Positions 21,608 to 32,413 of a stretch of DNA of 64,000 bases are shown piece after piece (the first letter of the stretch is position 1; every line of letters starts with the position of its first letter). Source of the DNA: Gautieria morchelliformis (taxonomy: Eukaryota; Basidiomycota; Agaricomycetes; Gomphales; Gomphaceae); NCBI GenBank assembly GCA_015179125.1, contig WHVA01000364.1, forward strand, positions 54,740-118,739, read 5' to 3'. The notes beneath the pieces are model-generated. The model had not been told where the DNA came from. It made no database searches and saw only the letters and a list, made by a program, of their open reading frames with translations. The translations under genes and the position numbers were made by a program.

Positions 21608-24600
21608 CTATTCCATGCTGGCTGATATGGCCAGTCTTTGTCTTTTCAGACGGTTCCATATGGAAATGAAGACATGGGTATATACAATTGCATGTGATTG
21701 GGACATGTAGCTCACAGACTTCCGTAACCAGTGCAATCCACTATTGCCACACTCTGCAGCACTCGTGTTGATCTTGGCAAGACGTGGATCCAGACCGGCA
21801 TAAGTGGATAAAAAGGAAGCAGGAGAACATTTGGTGTGTCCCCGGGCATGAAAGTCATCAATGGCGAACAGAGTGTCTGCAAAGAATTCTGGTTCACAGG
21901 TGAGACAGTATGGCCCCAGGGCATAGGCAAAATCATATACAACCAATTTGGGGGCTACAGGCCAGCGGGTGAGAATTGCTGAAAAGACGTCGTTACGGCC
22001 TTCTTCATGGGGGATGCAGTGGAAGCCGTAACAGATGCTGTGAGTACACCAACAGCACATAATACCGCCTGTGAGCCCCTGTGTCTTGTAAGTGGAGTAG
22101 TATTTGGAGCACTGGCCACCACGTTCCTCTGGTGGTTCAGGTCTGGTGTCATGGGGCAGGCGTGGATATGAGGGAAGTATGCGGATGGGTGGTTGGGTGT
22201 AAAAACACCCCGTCTGCATGACCATTCAGGTTTTATCAGGTTCCAAGCTTCAATGTGTCAGAGTGGTCAACGCACCTCCTGCCAATCTGCATCCAAGTTC
22301 CCCCACGCTACATCCGACAGGCTTGAGCCCCCTTCAAGCAAGCAGGCAAGTGTCTGATGGGCTCGGCCCAGGAGCCATTTGATGACATCAATGACAGCCA
22401 GTGGGTATGGGTCATCAAGCATTGCATAATTCTCAACAAGAGAGTAAACACATGGCACCGAAACCAATAGGGTGCACGTGGTTTCATTAGGTGTTGTGAC
22501 GAAGCGTAGGAGGTCATTTTGAGCTCGCCAGTTGACGACCTGGAGGACTGATTCCTCGGCAGACATCTGTGGCAGACATGTGAGCGCCCAGGAAGCAGAC
22601 ACACACACGTGGGAGAGTGTAAGCCCTACCTGCATGAAGAACGCCATAATGGGAGGAACATCTATGAAGTCCGGATAGTCAAGTTCTGAGCCTGTGGACA
22701 CTTCTAGCCGGTTGACACCAAAGCCGGCATGGAACAGGGTTTTAAGTGCAGGACTCAGCTCAACAAGCGCCAATTCGATAAAGGCCACAGAGGGGGCAAG
22801 TTCTTCTTCCAGATGCATACGTTCCAGACCACGCATGCGCACACCTGAGGAGGACAAGTGGGCGGTGGCTGGGGAGGCTTGCATGTGCCCTCGGAGGTCG
22901 ATGAAGTGTCTCAGGGCTGAGCAGACATGCTTGTCTGGGATGCACTGTTGTTGTGAAACATGTCGCATCTCAGTACGTGATATGGTCTCGGGTGGGCTAA
23001 GCGTGGGTGGTGTCAGGGAAGGGAGGAGGTGCTTTTGATTGAAGGCAAGGGTGACGCCATCCCAAATGGTGTCTGCTGGAAAGGGACCCCACAGAGGGCA
23101 GTCGCCTGGGCATGAGTAATCCTGCAGGGACACAAAGGCAAACCAAACACGGCGAAAGGTGTCATCAGACATGAACGGGTGTGGAGACCTGTATGTGGTG
23201 TAATGGCGGGATACGCCTTGGGTCCATGCTGTAAATGGTGTCTCGGACAGGGTGTAGGCACTCGTATACTCATCAAGGAGGTCGTGACTGATGAGGATGC
23301 GGTTGTTGAAGTTGAAGAGGCCATGGTCCTGCGCATCGGGCCCAATATGGTGCCGGGCTTGCGGTGGGCAGGCAGGGCAGGCCTGCACCTCAAGCTCATG
23401 GGTTTGCGCACATGTGAGCATGAAGACAGTGCACGAAATGGATTTGGAACTCATGAGGGGGTCATAAAACTTCCGGGGTGTGTGGTATCCGCAAGATGCT
23501 GACGGCATGAGTGGAATCGTGTGTGGAGGGAATGCAGGAGGGAGCGAGGTCGCATGGGGTGGTGCCTCACCTGGAAGCAACGCCCATCGGGGAATAGCGA
23601 TGGGCAAGTGTGACACTGAGGGTGGCAGCTGAGGTGGACATCTAGGAGACATCGTGCTGTCAATGGTTGCCAAACCATCAGCAGCATCCGGACTCTGACC
23701 CTCGGGCCCCACATCCATGTTGTCACTTGCAGGGCTCACGTCTCCGTCTGGGGGTGGTGACCTAGCGTGCTCAGCTTGCATTTGCAAGCAGGCCTGTAGA
23801 TGCGTACAAGCGGCCATCACATGCACACATGGGTCCCCAGCGTTACGAGAACAATTCCACTGGCCCTCTCCACCATCCAGGCCATGGTACGTGACGAATA
23901 CGTGGTGCTTGATGCCACGCGTTCCACCCGTTCCTACAGAAAACTGGGAGACATGGGGCTCTTGGTGGGTCTCACGCTGAAACAGGACAACTGGTTTAGT
24001 GGCAGCAAATGGGGTGTCAGCCTGGGCCAGAAGTAGGGCAATATAATGACTCACCTTGAGAACCACTGCCTACCGCGGGCGGGGTGGCCAGCGCAGTGTC
24101 CGGATGCGCGATCAGGAATCGTGCATGAACGCATGCACGTTGCCTGCCATACGGACACTGGCAGATGAAAACCTGGTCTGGTCCAATGCGTTGCTCCTGC
24201 AGGTGATACCAAGTGTCCTAAAGGGGGTTTATGTCACTTCGGAGTCAGTGGGAGACCGACCACGAACCTTGCCCGTAAGTCTCAATTCGTCCCACCCTTG
24301 TACCACATAGCCGCGTGCGCTGCAGGGCTTACTGAGGAGCCGATATCTGCACCAGGAGCAGATGGCCACTTGCTGGCCGCAGGTGAGTGAGAGCCTGTAT
24401 GCCACCGAGCATGGCGACCACCCCCGTCTGTCCGGGGCCACTTTTGAGGGGAAGTGAGTATGGGGCCCGGTTCTCGTCGCAGGTGCACTCTCGGTTCTGA
24501 GCCGTGATTGCAGCCAGGGTGCTCAGACAAGTCCACACCGAGTCCGTGCAAGTCAGGACGGCTCAGTCGAACCTCACGCGTTGGTTCGAAGCAGGACATA
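21608..24600 (-). CDS. KDZ-type transposase (cysteine-cluster-associated)
   Basis: Minus strand. Main exon 24066-22276, 62-nt intron 22275-22214 (GTGCGT...GCAG, phase 0), last exon 22213-21608. It reads as the core of fungal KDZ transposases: CPACPPQARHHIGPD, DHGLFNFNNRILISHDLLDEY, TIWDGVTLAFNQKHLLPSL, SAEESVLQVVNW. The last exon has the catalytic part: LTGGIM, then D in VVYDFAYALGPYC, D in AIDDFHARGHTKC, and E in SAAECGNSGL, fitting a DDE nuclease, ending ...IWNRLKRQR. No stop or frameshift was seen in these exons. The Cys-rich N-terminus probably lies in small exons up to about 24600 (CTCDENRAPYS near 24460-24500, further cysteines near 24400), but these joints are unresolved. Possibly still functional. 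Confidence 0.82.
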
Positions 24601-25645
24601 GGGACAAAGAACCCAGCGATGGTGTGGGAACTCCGACGTTACACTGCAGAAAGCGCCAAAACCTATTCGAAACTAGTCTATTTCAATGAGGTTGACCTGG
24701 CTATCGCCTTGGGTCATGCAATTTTTGTCATACTCAATAGACCCTCCCAGCCAGGCAAGTCCACCTACTACCCAAAAGGTTTGTGTTTCCGTGGATAATA
24801 TCCATGGAAATACGAACCTTTTGGGTTACACGTCTCAATATCCATGTGGATTTATCCGTCAGGAAGGCCCTGCGACGGTGAAAGTTGACGTCACGTATGA
24901 CAAGTGACGGGTCAGTGAACATCCTTACGGAACCGGCATCCCTGCCCTGTCTCCTCCCGTACGACCGCCACGTCGTCGTCGTTGATGTCATCAGCTGCTC
25001 AGCGCCGGCCCGGCCGCGTGCCCCGGGGACGCTTTGCATGCGCTCCAACTGCGCCACCTCCCTGCATGTGCGCTTGTTCTCCAACTGGAGGCTCTTGAGC
25101 GAGTACTGCCAGCTGGTTTCTGAGAGCGCAGCCGTCGGCGACGGCAAGGACATCGAGGCGGGGGCGGAGGCGGATGCCGGTGTGCAGAGCGGGGATGCGG
25201 GGGAGGAGGGGAAGGATGCGGGAGACGGGGGAAGGGCGTGGGTAAGGACAGCATATCAAGCTTGGCAAAAATGTTACCCCATGAGGGGTGGGCGTTCATG
25301 AGCGGGTGTGGGTGTGCTGGGGCGAGTCGGCGGATCGGGATGGCAGTGCTGCCGATGGCGGCGAACCCAGCGAGGTTTGGTGACGGTGCGTATCTGCGCC
25401 TGCATCTCCCCTGGCAGCGCCCTCGCCCAACAGAAGCATCTGGAACACCATCTTGCCCGGGACTGCCGGGGCGCGCCAGGCCTCTTCCTCGCTCATGACG
25501 CCCTGTTCTCTGTCCCGGGGCTGGGAGATGAACCAGAGTTCGACGGGAATCGGGCGAGGCACCACCACCCCTGCACCCATACCGGACACGGATACGTCTC
25601 CTGTCCCGTCGTGCTGCACGTCCCCACCCCCCTGTCTCTGCCTGT
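24600..25645. other. GC-rich region, possible spliced gene fragments, unrecognised
   Basis: Both strands stay open for long stretches because of high GC. On the minus strand a Leu/Glu-rich segment (YSLKSLQLENKRTCREVAQL, about 25110-25050) could be a coiled coil, and another frame (25619-25296) looks protein-like. A pair of inverted CCAAAAGGTTTGTGTTTCC-like segments around 24773-24830 forms a hairpin. No product can be named. Confidence 0.25.
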
Positions 25646-26678
25646 TGTCAAGATTGGTTTTTAGGCGTTAATATCGTGTATTAGTGAACACAGCGAATGC
25701 CCGAATAACTTGTGCGAATAAGTATGCCGTTCAGCGAATAAGTGAACCGATGAATGTTCACGAAGCAAAGGGGTTGCCCGAACGGGGCTCGCCCTATCTA
25801 CAGTCGTAGCGAAACAGCTCACAGCACTTGACGACGTAACGTGCAAGATATCGCAGAAGGGCTGTCTTAAGTTTCGATGGTCCCTTCGCTGGCGAAGGTG
25901 CTCCTTTGGAGCCCTTCGCCAACAGCACAGAAAGTAGTTCGAAGGCTAAGGTAACGAAGACGAAGTATGAGAACTCACCAGTGATGCCTAAGTCCTTGGC
26001 TGGTTGAAGATAGAAATCTTCAAGGAGAGGCTCAAGACGATGATCACAGCAAGGTCAAGTTTGCACAAGATGGACGACGTATGATAATTGAACTGGGGAA
26101 TATACATGCGAATGTAAACTACTTATATCGAATGCTCGTAAGGTATCAGCGAATAGGAAAGAGGCCGTCACAAGTCAGGGTTGGATAGGGGTGCGCAGTC
26201 ATGATACTAAGGAGATGGAATAAACATACAATAAAGTGAGGAAAGAATGCGAACATGAAACGACGGAGAGTAAAAGGGGGGGAAGGCACTTATGGACAAA
26301 ACCATGTCTTGGGACCCGCATACATGTTACCCTGCACGGACTCTTCGTTTACTGGGTTGATCCCGCACGACCTATGGAAGGAACGCCCTGCGAACGCACT
26401 TTGGCCATATGAACACCCAATGGGGTTGGATTAAGAAGATGATGGGGCTAATGATGAACCATCATGCCGGGTGATTGGTATCGATCATATTTGATGGCGT
26501 GCCTGCTGGCGAAATGCGCGAGTAGCGAATAGCGGTTCGGAGGATGGAGCGAACAGCGAGTAGGGTAGACGTAGAGGAGGAGTGGTCGGTAGGTGCGGCG
26601 AACTCTGACAAAGATGCTAGGGAGTGACGAGGGGGAACATGGAGGTAGCGCGGTAGGAGAAATAAACCGGTGATGACA
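25646..26678. mobile_element. Solo LTR D, short form (copy 2)
   Basis: 1033 bp, TGTCAAGATT...GATGACA, flanked by the exact 5-bp duplication CCTGT (25641-25645 and 26679-26683). Fourteen GCGAA/TTCGC occurrences, about seven times random expectation. No internal region of family D is present in the window. Confidence 0.92.
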
Positions 26679-26683
26679 CCTGT

Positions 26684-27640
26684 CTCCAATTGCACTCTCC
26701 ATCCCCTCCGTGACATGTGATCCTAGCTTGCTTCTTAAGACTTCTGATTCACGCTGCCGAAATGTGTTAGCATAGGGGCCCGGGTAGACTGTATTACTAC
26801 AACGAATGGCTTGTTCTTGACTCGTTTACACCATCCTCCTTCAGGTAAATGCCATGAATCTAACAACAAAACATCAAGAACCTGTATGATATGAAAGACA
26901 CGTCCTCACTGAGCAGCATGTAAACCAGCCAGCGTGCGCATGGATAATAAATCTGCTTCGAGCTTCGTAAACAGATTTCGCGTCTCGCCCACTTTTTCTG
27001 AAAACTTCTTCAACTCGGAAGTGAGCTTTTGATAGTGGCAGGTCTTTGCTCAACCAGCGGTGTCCAAGTGGTCTGGGTTCATGGATACGTGACGCGTACA
27101 CATGACCTCATAGTTACAAATAACACCATGGCGGTACGTTGGATATTATTATTGGGCACCCAGTAAGCGTACAGTCTCACAGGCATACCTTTCATAATAT
27201 AATATATGTAAAACACGGGGTGCGAGTATGTAACTTTGCTGCAGTCTAGGTATGTAACTTTGCTGCAGTTGTTTGCTGGCCCTCTGGAGACGAAGTTCGA
27301 GGAAGGCATTGGTCAACGAGAAAGAATGCTGGAGCGTGAACGAGGAGAGTATGGGTGAGTTGATGTTTGAGTTGAAATTTTATGTGTGTTCAATTCGTAT
27401 AATACTATTTTTTGTATTGCCATTGTACGTTCCAAATAGACGTCGTGTTAGATTTAAACCTGAAAAAAGTAGTTGTGAATCTCCTGCAACAAGGGCTGTG
27501 GGATGTCGAGGTAGAGGAGCGGAATTCACCAGTGCCACCGTTTTTGTTCATAGTATAATACACATACTATGGCCGCAGCTACGACGAGGCGAGTCAAGGG
27601 GCTGACCGTGGTGGCGGTGGAGATGGCACCAGCAAAGGAT
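26684..27640. other. No gene recognised
   Basis: Moderate-GC sequence with a 20-bp tandem duplication (TATGTAACTTTGCTGCAGT twice, about 27226-27269). Short ORFs only. Confidence 0.4.
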
Positions 27641-27739
27641 GAAGAGCCGCTATATGCCTAAGTTGAGCGAGTAAATCAGTATGCCGTCGCAAAATGCTTG
27701 ATGTCTGCAGACCGGGGAAAGACGCACAAATAAATGTGT

Positions 27740-29047
27740 CATTCTACTCACTCTCCCCAGGGGGGCCGGGAAGGTTCCCATACCGAGTCTGGTATTCCTG
27801 CAAAAGGGCCGACTGACGGGCACGCTCATGCAGGAGCACGTCCTTCTCCTTCTCGAGGAGGGCGGCATGTTTGACCAACTCCAACGCGTCTTCACGGCGT
27901 GAGCGGTACAATGCGTTGGCAAGGGTGACCTACAAATTCGCCAGCTGCTCGGCGCCATCGAGATCCTCGTCCATGAGCTTGGGAGAGGTGTAATGGATAG
28001 CTGGGGAAGTTGCCCCGGGATGCTGGGCACCCATGAAAAACCAACAACCTGTTTCGTTGGCAATGTTCTCGCACTAAGTTAAGGGCACGAGCCAGGATCA
28101 GCCTGCTCTCGGAAATGCCGTGGACCCTTAGCAATTTGAACACTCACTCGCCAGGCTAAATCCTCCATGAGGCAGGCAAAATGTGCGGCTCGCTTGCGTC
28201 AATCTCCTTCGGGCGGTTTTAAAGCCCGGACCGCCGCAGTGCTGTGCCGCCCCCGGGAAGACGACGTCAGCTGTCATAGGAAGGAAAGGAAAGTGGCGGC
28301 CTCACTCCATGGTTCCGTGCCACGCATAACACCTTCAACATGACCCCAGATGGTGTTTGAACTTGTGACCCTACATCTCGCTGGGGTTCGAGCGTCGTCA
28401 CCGTGGGATCGTGCTGGCGCCATGGTACGCATGATCTCTGGCTCATTGACGCTCGGTCCGCATTGATGTGGAGGTTCGGCCCTTTCAGCCTCCTCCTCCG
28501 CCTGAGGAGCGGACGTCGGCTCGTCACCAATGCGGTGCGACGCTCAGGCTGGGGTTAGTCAGGGGGAGGGGGTGCCAGGAACGGGGTACCCGGCGGCGTC
28601 ATCGGGACGCCTTGTGGGGCGTGGTGCTCGACGGAGACTGTATGGCGATGCTCTGGGAGTCCCAGGACCTCCAGGGGACATGAGAGAACTGATAGGGGTT
28701 CCAGGCATGCGCGGCAGGGTATATGGCACTGGACACCGGAGAGGGTGGGAGTTGGTTCTAGACCATCGCGGCCCAATCTCGACTCCATTTGCAGGGGCAG
28801 CTGACAGGACAAGGTTAGGCTGCATCCTGGGTGACCATGGCTGACTCACCGGGTGTGATTTACGCTGCGCTTTCGAGTGAGCACACTCAAGGAGCAGAGG
28901 TGCTCCTTCACATCGCTGACAGTGCCGCGGCATGGCTTGACGTTTCTGAGCGCAAGCACGCGGGTTATAGGCAGAGTCCGCCCTATATATGATACCTCTG
29001 GTGTGGTGGAGTCGGCGTAGTGGGCCTGGGGTGCCCGTGCGCACCAC
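27740..29047 (-). pseudogene. Unrecognised spliced gene, helical C-terminus
   Basis: Several minus-strand segments look coding. One runs 29047-28559 with a short Cys/His stretch (CQRCEGAPLLLEC) followed by a Pro/Ser-rich region; a second is at about 28500-28280; the last is a helical tail (LELVKHAALLEKEKDVLLHE, about 27860-27800) ending in a stop near 27752. An in-frame TAG near 27928 interrupts the last segment unless splicing removes it. Splice joints could not be fixed. No family recognised; it could be a decayed host gene or transposon-associated gene. Confidence 0.3.
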
Positions 29048-29173
29048 AGGAATCCGTGCCTCCGATGGTGCTCAACGCCGAAAAACGAGTGCTGGAGGTT
29101 CGAAGGTGTCTCATTTATATACCCTTCATAGTAAATGTGTAACGCAATGTTATAAAGGTTGGATGAATATGGC

Positions 29174-29332
29174 GGATCGGATGCCAACGAAAGGAACGGA
29201 TGACAACGTCGAACTTACCTTGATGACCGTGTTGGAAACCATGCAGTTGCAGAGTCCGTTGACCCCAGTACGCAGCTGGGTCGTCTGCCAAAATTAATCG
29301 ATAAAAGTTGGAATAAGTGCGTGCAGGAAGGT
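29174..29332. repeat. Direct repeat, copy 1 (about 160 bp)
   Basis: Shares the order GATCGGATG.CAACGAAAGGA ... GACCGTGTTGGAAACCATGC ... AATTAATCGATAAAAGTTGG with 29449-29606 at high identity. On the minus strand both copies contain a short open stretch followed by a GTAAGT donor, so a duplicated exon is possible. Confidence 0.75.
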
Positions 29333-29448
29333 GTTTGCTGCGTGTGCGTGTGACATATGGAGTCAACAAAGACATGTTACAGGGCAAAGGGCCATGCTCA
29401 CCAGGATGTTAAAGATAACAATGTGAAAGTTCTTCGACAAGGAATGAA

Positions 29449-29606
29449 GGATCGGATGTCAACGAAAGGATCGGATCACAACGTCGAACTTACCTTGATG
29501 ACCGTGTTGGAAACCATGCAGTTGCGGAGTCCGTCGACCTCAGTACACAGGTGGGTCGTCTGCCAAAATTAATCGATAAAAGTTGGAATAAGTGCGTGCA
29601 GGAAGG
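29449..29606. repeat. Direct repeat, copy 2 (about 160 bp)
   Basis: Second copy of the repeat at 29174-29332; ends within 10 bp of the B LTR at 29614. On the minus strand this copy has a stop where copy 1 has Trp. Confidence 0.75.
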
Positions 29607-29613
29607 AGATTGC

Positions 29614-29748
29614 TGTAAGGGCAACCCTGGATAGTTGTGGAGATCACACTACCACACAACTGACAAGGGGAAATCCAAAGAGAAAAGTCTAAGGACCCCC
29701 AATGTCAGCGAGCCTGTATTATACTACGCTGCGCAGCCAGGGACAACA
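29614..29748 (-). repeat. 3' LTR of element B, copy 1
   Basis: 135 bp. It is the reverse complement of the LTR at 61062-61259 apart from a segment present only there. Begins TGTAAGGGCAACC and ends GGGACAACA on the plus strand. It is followed at 29749-29804 by the 3' end of the B internal region, then by insertion G. The short length is unusual for a Ty3 LTR. Confidence 0.82.
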
Positions 29749-30116
29749 CTTGGCACCCGCCATCAACCCTGCATCCCCCTGACCTCCCTGACCCTTGATC
29801 AACCTGTATGGGATCCTGCTTTGCCGGTCAAATAGGAGAAATTCCATGTATTTTCGAAATAGTGACCTTAAAATATAGCATACTGGTATTGCTATCATTG
29901 GGGATGAACTATTTAAACTTCCTCTAATATCCTACCATTTTTTCGCCATTTCTAATGAAGTCTTTGGCTCAAAACACTTCTATTCTGTTGCAGCAGAGTT
30001 ATGAATCCACATGTATCCACAACTCTGCTTATTCAAACTCCGACGCGGGCGAGCCCGAACTTGAGCCTGTGGACACTCTACCGGTTCGGACTCAGCACTC
30101 TGGAAATGGCAATTTA

Positions 30117-31192
30117 TGTTGTGATAAACGCAATTATTTCACTCCAAATCATTTATATATAAAGGGAAACTAATAGAAAAAGAAAAGAAAAAAAAATCAA
30201 AAGAAAAATCAAAAGAAACAGAAATTATATTCACGATAGACGTCGGCGCAGACGACGATCACACGAAATTTATGTCATGCTATATTACTCACAGATCGAG
30301 TGATATACAGGATTTCGAGCGTCGACCACGTGCGGTCGATCAGGGACGGCGCGCCTATCGAGTGATGGCATCGGCCATGACGTCGACAGGCGCCAGGCCA
30401 TAGGCACCGAGGGGTGCAGGCACCAAACGCCGCAGAAAATAATAGACTGCGCAGAGATACAGGGTGCTGTGGAGTGACCTGAGAAAGTCACCTGCAGTAT
30501 ACAATATTCAACCAGCTGCCCCACAGGAAAGGCACAGAGACAGTGGCCCCATCTCCAAGCCCAGCATATATGCTGGGCAGGGTAAACTCAGATCCATTTT
30601 CTATTTGAATCCCATGACACGTCTGACTGATTACTATCTTAACAACATGTGGACAGGGGCTTTGTATACTAGGTACAGATCTCTATTCCAAGGCCCAGAC
30701 AATCCTAACACCATCCCCATCACCCCATGACTTTATGACTATAAAATAGTCACTCCGTAGTTACAAAGTAGTTTTTCGACCCATCCATCCAATATCTTGA
30801 ACACTAGTAGTTACTATCAATATAGTATAAATAGCTAGTACAAATGTATGAATGAAATTATCCAGAATTGATTTTTCTGCCTCCTGAAATCACTGTAGTC
30901 TTGTTTGATAGCTACAGAGCTCAGTTCTTGACAGTTTATTCCAAATCTTTGTTGAGAGTCCACTATCATTGTTTACTCTATACTACCTTAAAAGCGAACG
31001 CTTTTGATTTGACTATCCCTTGGGTCGACACTGTTCTTCTGTCGACGCGGTCACGTGACCCTCATTCATCAGTGTTGGACGCGCCTCGAAGGGCTTAGTC
31101 AGCACACAGAAGAGAGGCGAACACAGTGGTTTCAACCACTGAGCAATAGATTTCACTTGTCAAAAGGCACTAATTGATATCTTAATCTAAAA
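30117..31192. mobile_element. Element F, copy 1 (1076 bp, TG...AA ends)
   Basis: Nearly identical to 42185-43255. Starts TGTTGTGATAAAC and ends CTTAATCTAAAA, with the 5-bp duplication ATTTA (30112-30116 and 31193-31197). There are no terminal inverted repeats and no CA end. TATA-like boxes (CTATAAAATA, about 30738; AGTATAAATAG, about 30825) and an A-rich block near 30175-30220 are present. The 5-bp duplication and single promoter-like unit suggest a solo LTR with a non-canonical end; a non-autonomous unit of another class is possible. Confidence 0.8.
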
Positions 31193-31359
31193 ATTTATTC
31201 CCAAGCCTCCACAACACAGTTTGTGCAATACAAACTCTGCCCAGCCTATGCTACCATAGCAACAAGGCTATGTTAGGCTGTGCTGTGCCATAGCTACACT
31301 CACATTGGGTCCACAAGATACAACAATCTCTTGATAGTTTAGCTAAGAATCCCCCATGG

Positions 31360-31547
31360 TCACATGACTATCACATGACCTCAAAAACAGCTCAAAGTCA
31401 CCTGATCATCCACAGTCACCTGACAATCACCTGACCTCAAAGTCACTTGATTATCTACGGTCACCTGACAATCACATGACACAGTCACATGACCTCAATC
31501 CAGCATGAAGTCACATGACTTTCCTTCGTCACATGATAATCACATGA
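31360..31547. promoter_or_regulatory. Array of 12 TCACNTGA motifs in LTR G
   Basis: Twelve copies of TCACATGA, TCACCTGA or TCACTTGA in 188 bp, several flanked by G/A on the left and C/T on the right. All contain a CANNTG core, the target class of bHLH transcription factors. Spacing is irregular (6-20 bp), so it is not a simple tandem repeat. Confidence 0.7.
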
Positions 31548-31620
31548 GCGTGGGAGTTTCTTACATACTCTTAGCTTTACTGTCACAGAGCTGTGACTTT
31601 AACCCAATATAGCAATAGAA

Positions 31621-31756
31621 CCTTCCACAACCTTCCAATAGTTTCCAAACCTTTCCTGAAGCTTCTCTAAGCTTCCACAAGGTTCTTCACAGTAGTAGAA
31701 GCTTCTACAAGGTTCCTAGCAGTAGTTACATAAGCTAGATAGATGCAGTATAAATA
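31621..31756 (+). promoter_or_regulatory. Heat-shock-like motifs and TATA box of LTR G
   Basis: 31621-31735 holds repeated TTCCA/AAGCTTC/GAAGCTTC blocks, including GTAGAAGCTTCTAC, which fit inverted nGAAn units of heat-shock elements. TATAAATA follows at 31749-31756. The order motif array, then GAA/TTC units, then TATA, is that of an inducible promoter. Confidence 0.5.
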
Positions 31757-32413
31757 GCCTGCAGTTTTAGCAGTGAATCAGCCAATACATCATCATCTAC
31801 TATCCACGGACCTCGTGTGACTTGCCAAGCTTGCACAGGTTACTAAGCTGCTAACCCCAGCTAGGGTTATTACACTTACTTAGTGTATTAATTCTCAGTT
31901 AAGTAGTTGCATTTCTACTTAGCCACCCGGACTAACACTCCAGGTGAAATTCTGCAGAGTGAGTCTGACAATCGATTTCCTTATCAATTAGCTCTGCAAT
32001 ACCCGAGACGAACTGATCAGTGACTTTCCTGTTCAGTGACTTTCACAAGTCACTTCTTAAAACCCTAGTCGCTCGTTTATTGCAGTGCATTGACGTTAAT
32101 CGGGTCAGTCCACTTACAAACTCTCCTGTGAAGCCATTCCTATCTTTTTGGAATACTTGGACCCCGATAGTCGTCCTCGAACCTACAGACTTTTAGTTTA
32201 TTGTTCAGTGCTGCTAAGAAACGTATTGCCTTCCATCCGTATTAACTTGGACTAGTTTTTACGCGGATTGCAACCAAGGTACAAATATTAAATTATTTCC
32301 GGAGTTGTGCTGCAGCATTGTTTAATATTCTTTGAGTTTCGTATACGACATGTTCTGATAGACCAAAGTGTTAGCTCTGACACCAAAGTCTTGAAGGGTT
32401 CCAAAACACAACC

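Larger units (their letters stand above)
29805..32408 (+). mobile_element. Solo LTR G (about 1.5 kb) carrying element F
   Basis: Starts TGTATGGGATCC and ends CCAAAACA, with the exact 5-bp duplication CAACC on both sides (29800-29804 and 32409-32413) inside the 3' end of element B. Removing F (30117-31192 plus one duplicate) leaves about 1.5 kb. A TATAAATA box, an array of 12 TCACNTGA motifs and heat-shock-like motifs upstream of it suggest a promoter-bearing LTR read on the plus strand. No coding region. Confidence 0.8.

Noticed and set aside
22694-23502. Plus-strand ORFs opposite the KDZ gene
   Set aside because: Shadows of a clearly conserved minus-strand transposase.
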